Part shown: positions 55,118 through 64,000 of the stretch, piece after piece
How positions within the stretch are numbered: position 1 is the stretch's first letter
How the letters are laid out: each line of letters begins with the position of its first letter
Notes under the pieces: generated by a model
Databases searched by the model: none
What the model was told of the DNA's origin: nothing
The model's input: the letters and a program-made list of their open reading frames with translations, nothing else
From: Holothuria scabra
Taxonomy: Eukaryota > Echinodermata > Holothuroidea > Aspidochirotida > Holothuriidae
Reading direction: 5' to 3'
Assembly: GCA_037179385.1 (NCBI GenBank)
Contig: CM074185.1
Coordinates: 50,781,000 to 50,844,999, forward strand
DNA length: 64,000 nucleotides
Made by a program: the position numbers and the translations under genes

Positions 55118-55996
55118 CTTCTCATTCAGAATGGAACCAACAACATAAATGTGTACCACGGATGAGGTCTGAAGGTGAGAGTGATGTAATTGCATTGAAG
55201 TCTGCATTAAAGTCTCCTGTCCCCACAATACTTTAATGCATTTTATACTTCAAATCTGAAGAGCTTCAGTGTTCAACCATCACTAAAATAGGACAGATGA
55301 GTTCAAGTTTAAAGGCCACTTAGTCTTACCACTAAGTATCTGTGAACTTGATAATCAAGGGAAAAGACAAAATTTGCTAAGTGATATCCCTGAAGGTATT
55401 TACATGCAGAGGAAAATAACATGTTTTGATTAAGTGGGTTCCTGGAGTGTTTCAGAAAGGTTTTTATGTAGTTACACATTTTAAGAGAAAATATTTACAT
55501 AACATACAAATTTTGCTCTAAGCTAAGAAAGGTTTTTACAGGATTTTTTTTTCCCCTGTGAAATATGCAACATCTATGCCCAATGTTTTGTGATGAAGTT
55601 GTGCCATTATAAGGGAACACACAATATGAAATGCATATTTGTGTTCAATTTTTTAGCAGATATTCAAAACCATTCCATAATTTGCATTAATTAAATAGTT
55701 GTTGTAGCAAACTACCTCTCTCACCATAGTTCCAGAAATACCTAAGTGTGAGATATTACTCGCAAGCTGCGGCATAAATCAAAGCAGGCTTAAGAATAAG
55801 ATGCATTGTGAGGCATTTAATATTGATATCTAGGAAGTCTGACCCAAGCTAGACCTTGATATATTTTATTCAAGTAAAAGGAGGCAATTAACATAGCATG
55901 ATAGGGCAAAACTGTTGTATTGCTGGCTGATTTTTGCATTTTCAAAACTGTGCAGTCTTCTCCTTAAATGTGTCTGGTTATTTTTTTCATTTGCAG
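55118..55996. other. RGS intron 3, end part
   Basis: Non-coding, leading to a T-rich tract and the acceptor CATTTGCAG. Confidence 0.55.
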
Positions 55997-56160
55997 TTGG
56001 TCTGGAAGCCTTCAGAAAATTCTTACAAACAGAATTCAGCGACGAAAACATTGAGTTTTGGCTAGCGTGCGAGGAATATAAGAATCAAAAGCCATCTAAG
56101 ATGGTAGCAAGAGCCCACAAAATTTATGAAGATTATGTGACAATACAGGCACCCAGAGAG
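55997..56160 (+). CDS. RGS: RGS protein, core of RGS box (N-terminal half)
   Basis: 164-nt exon, acceptor CATTTGCAG and donor GTAAGG. Two bases complete the codon from the previous exon, giving ...KDK-LGLEAF, and the exon ends in phase 0 after APRE. It reads GLEAFRKFLQTEF, SDENIEFWLACEEYKN and AHKIYEDYVTIQAPRE. This is a near-textbook RGS box, including the Glu-Asn pair (DENI) that corresponds to Galpha-contact residues in RGS4. RGS boxes speed GTP hydrolysis by Galpha-i/q. The second half of the box, starting in other R4 proteins with VN(I/L)D, is not found before 64000, so the gene continues outside the window. Confidence 0.95.
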
Positions 56161-56388
56161 GTAAGGTGGTTTCATTGTTGCAGTTAAGTTTTTAGGTAGT
56201 ATCTCAAGAATGCAAAATTGTAATTTTATGTGAGTTTTGGGGATTTTATGTTTGCGACTGTTGCACTTTCTTAGGCAAACAGTTGAAGAAATAAATGGGC
56301 AAATTTATCCATTCACATGTAAAGAACAACAGCTGAACAGTCACAAAATATCCACAGTAACTTCCTACTGACTTACCACTGAAGCCAC
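56161..56388. other. RGS intron 4, start
   Basis: Non-coding after the donor. No feature. Confidence 0.5.
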
Positions 56389-56776
56389 AGGCCCGTAGCC
56401 AGCCCATGTGCAGGGGTGGGTCTTTTTTCAAGATGTGGACCTTCTTCCAAATACAGAGGTGGCTGGCGCGTGCCGTAAGCATGCAGTTGCTAGGGGTCCG
56501 GGCATGCTTCCCCAGAAAAGTTTGAAATCTGCAGATCTCCTGCAATCTGGAGCATTTTAGAGGACTTTTGAACACAACAGAAGTCCTTTTTTCCTGAAAA
56601 TTCCACACAGTACACCACTTATTGAGAAAAAATCATACATGTAATCTGGTATATGTCAAGATACAAAATATTTTATAGAGACCCTTCAAACACAGGGCTG
56701 GAAAAGTGGACCTCCCTCAAGTTGGGGTGGGTCGTTGGAATGCTCCGACCCCCCCCTACCCCTGGCTACGGGCCTG
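56389..56776. mobile_element. ~388-bp MITE with CAGGCCCGTAGCC ends
   Basis: Starts CAGGCCCGTAGCCAGCCCAT and ends CCTGGCTACGGGCCTG, perfect inverse complements over about 16 bp, with subterminal GGGGTGGGTC on both sides in inverse order. CAG...CTG ends are common in hAT- and CACTA-like groups. The target duplication is not clear (GCCA on both sides, one base offset). No transposase. Confidence 0.8.
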
Positions 56777-57292
56777 CGCCATGAAACAACCTATTAAAAG
56801 ATGAAGCCATTCTAGAAACAAAGTTTTATATCCAACTGCGACTTTAGTGAGAAAGTCACACTAACACTTTTATATCATTTGGCATTCAACTTTCATCACA
56901 AAATCTCAGTACAAAATTTTGAAAATGTTCAAAACTGCCGGCCGTGCTTTTGTAATTCCGATTAATCTAGGTGACAATTTTACTACTGTTTTACTGACAG
57001 TAATGGTGAATTCCAAAATAGTCACAAACCAAACACTAGTGATGCTTCTCTATGAGAAATGGGAGCTTTTAAATTAAGTAGTAGTAATAATACCTTGGAT
57101 TTTGTATAGTGCACATATCCACTCTGCTGAAAGATTAAGGGGCAGTACATAAACATGTTTTACTCATAGTTTTATTCCAGGTTATTGTAGAAAGTCAGAC
57201 TTTTCATCTGCTGACTTGCTTTTTATATGGGCAGAACTTACTATCCTATGAGTATATTGTCACCACAGTACTATGTAGTTAGTTAGATGGAG
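56777..57292. other. RGS intron 4, unannotated stretch
   Basis: Non-coding. No supported feature. Confidence 0.4.
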
Positions 57293-57474
57293 TTTTAGGC
57301 CCGTTTCCAACCTATTGGTTCAAGTCAAGCTGGCCCCAGCCTTTTTTCCAGTTGTGGCTTACTGGCTTGTTTTCCCTACTGCATTGGTTATGCGGAGCAT
57401 TGCACACAACGACGGTAGGTTCCATTTTTAGAGTCTTTGGTATGACTTGGCCAACCCTGGTAAGAATTCGAGGC
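57293..57474 (-). mobile_element. tRNA-derived SINE, partial copy
   Basis: Same body as 41341-41580 (GTTTCCAACCTATTGGTTCA, CAGTTGTGGCTTACTGGCTT, GGTTCCATTTTTAGAGTCTT). The head is decayed near the B box (TCGAATTCTTACC on the - strand). Confidence 0.75.
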
Positions 57475-59915
57475 CTTACACTACTTCATATACATTACTG
57501 CACAATGTTTCAGAATTACCTTTCCAAATAGACTTAGCAAAAAACTCACCCAGATAGTCACTCTGGATTTTAAGCTTCCAGAAGATGCCCACCCATCTTT
57601 GCCAACCTGAAAAATATCTTAAATTTCATTTATCATTTTAAGGCCTTGAAAGTGCTTGATTTTGATAAAAAAGTTTGAACAGGAAATGTCCACTATATAT
57701 CCTTCTTGTTTGAAGGTAGAACATACTAGAAACCAAGAGAAAAGTCTTGCCATGTGCATGCTATCATGTACCTCAGTTCCAGCCAATGTTTGCACTGGTT
57801 GACCTTCAGTCTAGCAGGCTTTGCTCCAACATGTCCCCACAGGACCCATTAGCCAAAAGTAGCACCCCCCCTCCCCCCCCCCCCCCCCCGGAGTTGTTAT
57901 CTCTACTTAATCTATTGAGCAAACAAGCTTCAAATTAGTCCCCATTGACCACAACTTCCTGATCAACAAATTGCCAGAGCCACTTGCTGCTAAGTATAAA
58001 TTGAGTCTATTGTTTTAGAGTTTAGATATGCACCCCTGCACATGCTTTCAGAATAGACATTCCAAATAAACTTCTTCAAAAAACCTGCTGAGACAGCTAC
58101 ATGATAGATGTTGAGTTTCTAGCAGGTGCTGCATTCTAGTAATGGGCATTGTGGCAGAATGAATTGTTCTAAGCAGAGTGCAGCCATCACTTGTAAAATC
58201 TGGCTGTCCAGGTTAAGGATCTTCCTTAATCTTTGAAAAAATAACAACTCATGATTTTTTCCATGGACACATTTCCAGAAATGCAATCAACCAGCTGTCT
58301 GTTGGTCAGGATGTGACTGACATCATCAGAACATATCTCAACAAGTCACAACAATTTTTTTATTTTTATTTTTTAGTATTAAAAGCATGAAGAGTTGATG
58401 CTCACAAAACCTTAGTGTCTTGTAGAAAGCCACAATCGATTTGTGCCAGTCATTTGCAATTATCTGCAAATTGAAGATTGGATCTATTTGTGGAAACTTC
58501 AGATACATTGTGAGTCTGAGTTTCATGGACAGCATGCTGTTGAACCAGGGTTAGGATCTGCTTGGCAGCTTAATTAGAGCGGCTTGCTTTAAGTATATCA
58601 GCTTGAAACATTTTAATTTAGACTTAAATGAGGAAATGTCTTCATCAGGCATACTAAGTAGGCAGGGTATAGTTTCTTCCCTTCTACATCACACTGTCAG
58701 GTTACAGAGGGATTAGACAGGTTCTAATGGGTTTTATTAATGAACCTGTTCATTGCAGCATGTAATTTCTGTCATTCCAAGCTCTTCTTCTTAATTTAAT
58801 GAAACTTTCCCCTTTACATTACCCATGAGTACTATGTTCTTTAACATATTCAACATAACACAAGAAGCACATGAAGGAAGCTGTTGCAAACAATGAGCAT
58901 TTTTTGGAAACAGCCTTTCTGTAATGGAAATATTGGATTTCAGCATTCTGCATATTTCTGTTACTACCTTGGGAATCTGTCGTTTTTCATAAGACTGCAT
59001 CGGGGAGCTGATAATCTTTCGGAGAGTAGCTGCAATGCATTTTAGCATCAACAATGTGTCTAACTTAAAAACCAGAAAACCTGTGGCTTCATTGCTCTGT
59101 CTGAGTATGCATACAGGATGAAGTTTTTTTTTTTTTTTTTTTCAAGCGTGCGGGGCTTGACATCCAGTAACACCAGTAATTTTTCTTCTTGTGGAGGAAC
59201 AATTTAAAAAGTGGGTGGACTTAGATACACATTGATCCACTTGGAATAAAAAAAAAAATGGAAGGTGAAAGTCAGCAATTGTTAGAGCTGTCACTGGTAG
59301 ACCCTATATTACAAGCATGTAAAAGTGACAGGATAAGTTGAAGCGAGGTACAAAATGGGGATCTATGCCCCCTTCCTCTTTCATCTTGCTGTGTTTGGTT
59401 CATTTACTTTTGAGCACAGTCAAAGGCAGTCAGATCCTCTGTATCTCTCTATCAGTTTGTTACATAAATGTTTTGAGTATTGTTATAATGTATACCAATG
59501 TGTTTATATTTCCATACTTTTTCATTCACTGCTTTCTGCAACAATGTTTTTTTCTGTTTCCCTTTCAGTACAATACATGACCAGTCATAGTACTACAACT
59601 AGCATGCTGTAGATCTGGCTTGTATTTTAAACTTTGAAATTAGGGAAAATTATATCCCTATTGATTATAATTCCTGTTGTAACAGAGGTTGATTCAGGAA
59701 TGTGCAAAAGGTGGCCTTGGCAGCTATAAGGGGGACAGTTAGAAGCTACAAGTAACAAATGTTCAAGGGATTGATGGGAAAGATCTTTCTGTGTATTTGG
59801 GGTGGACTATGGGTTTGTTATAGTTAGATGACATTGAAAGACACATGCACTAACATGAATGTGTTTTGTAGTGTCACCTAGATGAAAAGGTGAAATTTAA
59901 TTGTGGTTTCAAAAA
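57475..59915. other. RGS intron 4, unannotated stretch
   Basis: Non-coding. Contains a long C-run near 57864-57889 and a T-run near 59125-59142. The frames at 59338-59612 overlap each other in two frames and show no domain. Confidence 0.45.
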
Positions 59916-60048
59916 TAGTTCAAGTTCAAGATTGGTTTGAGATTCAGTTCATATACAATGCAAGTCGCATTCTCTTCAGTCACCTCTTAAAACAGGCAAG
60001 AGATACTGTGGGCATATTCTACAAACCCCAACCCATAGGGGAAGGGTA
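59916..60048 (-). repeat. short interspersed repeat (AGGCGACTA family), copy
   Basis: The + strand shows AGTTCAAGTTCAAGATTGGT, CAGTCACCTCTTAAAACAGG and GGGCATATTCTACAAACCCC. Confidence 0.65.
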
Positions 60049-60929
60049 CTGTAGGAAAATATTAAATTGTTATATCCTAGCATTTAGCAGAATGTCCATA
60101 AGCTTTGGAACCTGTTGAAAAGGTCTTTTTAAATAGAAAGGGATGTGGAAATGGGAAGGTTTGTATGTCAAAGCAGTCAGGAAAAATGCCCCTCATTGCT
60201 AACAGTTTTTAAAACCTAGCTAGCAGAAGACGTGGGTGAAAGACTCAAGTCATGTTTGTCACAATTTTCACCATCTTTCAAGAAGGGAATTTGTTCAGAC
60301 AAAATGGAGATTGATATGGAATATAAATCCCACAATAATGCCTCTATAATAATTTGTTTTCTCTTTAATTCAACCTACCATAAAAGTCACATTGTAATAA
60401 GATTACCCCACAGCAATCCTTATTAATATCCAGAACAGAGCAAGTAGAAAGAATTAGTGAGCTTTTAAAATCTTCTTGTTGTAGTACAGTACATGCACCT
60501 TCCCCCACCCCCTAAAAGATTTCAAAATAAACATTGCCAAAATGCATTTCATTATCCCCATCAGAATATATCTTAGCTCCTTCTTTCTAAAGTTATTCTA
60601 TCTTATCTTCTCCGGCTACAGGCCTTCAGAGAGAAGGAACAGTAAACATGATATATTGAATCTAAATGAGTGGGAGTATTTTTTTTTTAATCCAGAGGCT
60701 AGCATAAATTGTCACTTGACATTTTCAATCAAGTCAGCATTGAAGTGGGACTGCATAATTTGAAGGTACATCAATGCAACTTCTGCATATAGGGTCTATG
60801 TGCTTGTTTTATAATGTATTTGCAGAGTGAACGCCCTCCATTAAGTTTGTGTGTCTGTCATATAAGTTAGTTGTATGAGATTTAACAATTAAAACACCAA
60901 CATAATTATATGCTATATACTATAGTGTG
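60049..60929. other. RGS intron 4, unannotated stretch
   Basis: Non-coding. No RGS 3' exon is found; the frame at 60542-60763 has no RGS similarity. Confidence 0.45.
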
Positions 60930-61095
60930 AACTGGATGGACAGGTAAAGTTAAAATAGGTTTTCAAATACGGTTCGAGTTCAAGTTCAGTCTCAAATGGA
61001 ATTCAAATTCTGTGGAAGTCCTTCCCTTTAGTTGCCTCTTACAACAAGGAGGAAATTCCTGGGGCATATTCTACAACCCCAGCCTGCAGGGGAAA
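60930..61095 (-). repeat. short interspersed repeat (AGGCGACTA family), copy
   Basis: The + strand shows GGTTCGAGTTCAAGTTCAGT, TAGTTGCCTCTTACAACAAG and GGGCATATTCTACAACCCCA. It lies about 1 kb from the copy at 59916, same orientation. Confidence 0.65.
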
Positions 61096-62009
61096 CTGTC
61101 ATATAAGTTTGCCAACATCACTGATGTCAGTGTGACTCTTAACCAGGGTGAAACTTCATTTATGTTCATAGGTGTACGAGGGGGGGTGCAGGGGGAGCAC
61201 TCGCCCTCCAGATTTGGGCAAAAACAATTGGTCCATTCGGGCAAAACATAATAAAGGGTGCCATTATTTCGGTAAAATTTGCTCTTGCCCTCCCCACAAA
61301 ATTATTCCTGTACGCATATGTTTACGTCCCCTTTTAAGCCTAATCATTGTAAGTGCAGTCTCATTGGATTGAAATCTAACCTTTGCTTCAGGTCATATAT
61401 AATTTTCCTTGCTATCGTTTCTGCTGCTCTATAAATTTCCTTTATTTCAAATACAGTTTGGAAATTCACGTTCTCTTATTTCCCCTTACTCTCACTTTGA
61501 AATGCAGCACAGATATCAACAGTATTAGTTCCTTAAAGGACATAGACCTGTGTATCCAGGAAGATTCCATAGAGGGGGCACAAGGTTTGATGAAGTGCTT
61601 TTGAAGGAAAAGGAACAAACTGACAGAAAGGGCGAGAGTACCCCTCACCCCTTTTAACAAAATTTTTTTGCTTGTGGAAATGGACTGATATGCAAGATGG
61701 TGCAATATTTTGCACATTTTGAAGCATTTTCAAACACACCTCCCAGCCAGTAAAGGGTAACCCCCCCTCCCCCTCCTTACCTTGCTATATTGAAATAATA
61801 GCTATATGTCTCAAGTATTCCAAAGTTGTAAATTCTGTCAAAAACGAGCCCTTTTATGTATTCATCGTACTGTTTCTTCACATTTACTAGACATGCACAG
61901 TCCCTTCGATCACACTGTTCCTGGAAGGAAATTTTGTTTTCCTTTGTTTGATGTATCAAATTTGATCATAGTGCTATTGTTCTCCCCTGTCAGATTTAAA
62001 GAAACTTGA
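61096..62009. other. RGS intron 4, unannotated stretch
   Basis: A G-rich block AGGTGTACGAGGGGGGGTGC at about 61170 and CCTGTACGCATATG near 61307 may be decayed ends of a ~150-bp element. No coding feature. Confidence 0.4.
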
Positions 62010-62306
62010 AGGCAATCATTCGTCACCCTAAACTACAGTTTCAGTATAAATATATCAAAACTCTCAATTGGTTCAGCTCTTTGATTGGCATCACATTCAA
62101 ACAATGCATCATAGCTAAATTACACAGCATGGGCACTGGGAGTGTCTTGATTACACATTATGGACTTGTATGGCCACTGGGACAAGCCACGAAGCAATAA
62201 ACAAGGATTGTGTCTGGATATAGATTAGTTTTAGATGAATGTGGGAGGGGCTAGAAGTAAGTAGGTTGGGAGAATTGGAACTGTTTGGGATGATGAAAAT
62301 ATGCCT
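62010..62306 (-). mobile_element. ~296-bp TTAA-type MITE, copy E
   Basis: Diverged copy. AGGCAATCATTCGTCACCCT starts it and GGGATGATGAAAATATGCCT ends it, followed by TTAA; the left flank has decayed to TTGA. Inner blocks GGTTCAGCTCTTTGATTGGC and GTGGGAGGGGCTAGAAGTAA match the family. Confidence 0.75.
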
Positions 62307-62928
62307 TTAAGTTAGCCAGCCCCAAATATCCTGTGTGAGGCGAATCAGTCAAGATTGCACAATTTCCATTTAGCTCAAACCAACAATCAACAAAGTATAG
62401 AGTTAGTTCAAAGGCAAGGGTATGGATACTATTTTGCTTCACCAACTATGCAAAATCAAGCTGATTGGACACTGTTCCCCCCCCCCCCTCAAAAAAAGTC
62501 CCAATTGTTTTAATCGCCTTCTTTTTTGCTCTAGAGTGCTGGCAATGTTCAATTTACTTTCTTTACTGTATATATCATTCTTTAAAGCCTTAACAATAAC
62601 ACTGGCTTTTCTACTGTGTTAACATTAAATGTACAACATTACAATAACCTTATTGTTATATCTTTGAACTGTTTGATCATTCTATTACCTCAACTGCTCA
62701 CTTTCACCCACTTAAAATTCTCTCTTTATGTGATTGTTTTATTGGTCTATATACTCCGGAAGCAAAAACATGTACTGTGTTACAGGAGAAGGCACCACTC
62801 CGCTTTACAGAATGGATTCACCCAAACTGGTATGTCATTGAATTGTGGAAATAAACAAGAGTGTACATGCCTGTGGCTTTGAACCGAATCTCAGCATTGA
62901 AGGTTTCAGTATGCTTCATCTGCCACGA
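62307..62928. other. RGS intron 4, unannotated stretch
   Basis: Non-coding. A C-run near 62477. No feature supported. Confidence 0.4.
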
Positions 62929-63277
62929 CATGATGAAGCATTCCTTCTTACTTTATGTAACATCCTTCTCCTCTGCCTGATTGCCTCTTATTGCTTCAGG
63001 GAGGGAATGAAGCTCACTACACGCACACTTGATACAGGGACATTTCACATCTGGTTGATTGACATTAACAGATACATTAAAATACACAGAAAGTTATGTA
63101 AAATTTGGGGTTAGCTAACTAGCCAGTCAAGCATGTGTTAGCTTCTTTTCATGCAATGTGAACACATTGAAAGCATAGCTCATGTGAGTACACAGATCAT
63201 GTTACAATACACCCCACACCACGTTTGATCTACGGAGGTGTCTATGTTGCATTCTCAAGAAGCAACGTGACAGCATG
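62929..63277. mobile_element. ~350-bp MITE, copy 4
   Basis: Same orientation as 30352-30718. Ends CATGATGAAGCATTCCTTCT and AAGCAACGTGACAGCATG. Inner blocks ATTGCTTCAGGGAGG, TTTGGGGTTAGCTAACTAG and GAAAGCATAGCTCATGTGAG agree. Confidence 0.78.
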
Positions 63278-64000
63278 AAAAGAATTAGTTCTAACATCAT
63301 CAGTTTCATTTATATTTTGGTATGTAAGTCTATATAACCATGTTGTAAATAAGGTATAACAACTGTTCCAAAGATTTAAGAAATTATTTGCTTATGGTGG
63401 TGATATCCAAAAATATTACTCAAAAAGTTGTCACCAATTTTGTTCTATCAGTTCGTTTGGTGATTTGTGCTACAAAAAGTTTGAAAAAAGGAAAATTATT
63501 AGAAACTAATATTTCCCTGTAGGTATTTCTTAAATCTCTCCAAAATGAGTTTCCACTGCCTCACAGTTGGCCTCATCGACTCAAACCTGTTGGTCAGAAA
63601 CTGAGCTGTTGTCATCAAAAAACCTAAATCAACAGGTGATATTTAGCAGTGCTACATCAAGGCATTCAATTCTTTCATCTCATTCTAATACTGGTTTCTA
63701 AAACTAGCATGTACAGTAATCAGAATTCTATGTGATGCTTAACTTCACTGCTATATGGTATGGACTAACAGGCATTGGGAAGTTTATTTAGTCATTTTTA
63801 GTTCTTTGGGTGACTGAGGTACACCTAAAACAACTCTACTGATATTTAATAAAAACTGCAGGGCATACCAATGTTTTTGAAACAGCAGACCATACCAACT
63901 TTTTTTTTTTTACTGTTGCCATAAAGAGATTTCTCCTTACATTTGTAAATATGGCCAGACCGTTTTTGTTTCATCAAGGAAGACCTTGACAATGTAAGCA
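63278..64000. other. RGS intron 4, end of window
   Basis: AT-rich, with a T-run near 63900. No RGS exon or other feature found. Confidence 0.5.

Noticed and set aside
54881..55165. 94-codon frame with repeating Leu-Tyr-Cys-Thr-Val
   Set aside because: It is only the translation of the CTGTA microsatellite.
59338..59612. Two overlapping hydrophobic frames
   Set aside because: AT-rich intron sequence in two frames at once, with no homology or splice evidence.
56161..64000. Remaining RGS box exon(s)
   Set aside because: Searched for a frame beginning VN(I/L)D after an acceptor and for LMEKDSYPRF-like sequence; none found, so it must lie beyond the window.

Overview
The window is eukaryotic, AT-rich and intron-dominated. 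It reads as part of the genome of a marine invertebrate, most likely a deuterostome and perhaps an echinoderm such as a sea cucumber or sea urchin. That placement is an inference from three things: an R4-type RGS gene, an L2-type LINE with an esterase ORF1, and a DIRS retrotransposon among many short inverted-repeat elements. No single sequence proves it.

One host gene spans most of the window on the + strand: a regulator of G-protein signalling (RGS), related to vertebrate RGS3/R4 proteins. Four internal coding exons are visible at 4746-5465, 31641-31801, 49015-49178 and 55997-56160. All have AG acceptors and GT donors, and the codon phases fit across every junction (720, 161, 164 and 164 nt, 403 codons). 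They encode a Ser-rich N-terminal region with two 14-3-3-like sites, a short linker, the cationic helix typical of R4 proteins, and the first half of the RGS box. The rest of the RGS box and the 3' end lie beyond 64000. A 5' exon before 4746 is possible.

The introns (about 26.2, 17.2 and 6.8 kb) are full of mobile DNA. Intron 1 holds paired 98%-identical MITE copies just upstream of it, a ~90-bp minisatellite split by an 845-bp inverted-repeat element carrying a HIRAN-like coding fragment, a palindromic MITE, and a near-intact antisense L2-like LINE (16561-20217). Intron 2 holds a 6.6-kb DIRS tyrosine-recombinase retrotransposon (33431-40032) with inverted terminal repeats, an internal complementary region and gag, RT/RNase H and recombinase frames. 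It also holds a ~200-bp mini-DIRS derivative (41631-41838), tRNA-derived SINEs and a ~467-bp inverted-repeat cassette whose apparent empty site lies 9.4 kb away. Intron 3 has an insertion nested inside a MITE, an 84-bp perfect palindrome with no spacer and a ~200-bp CTGTA pentanucleotide array. The region after 56160 carries further MITE and SINE copies.

At least five short repeat families occur in several copies (a TTAA-flanked ~296-bp MITE, a ~350-bp MITE with 21-bp terminal repeats, a short repeat with an AGGCGACTA core, a tRNA-derived SINE and a G/C-rich repeat), so the locus records repeated waves of insertion. No tRNA, rRNA, CRISPR array or bacterial-type operon is seen.
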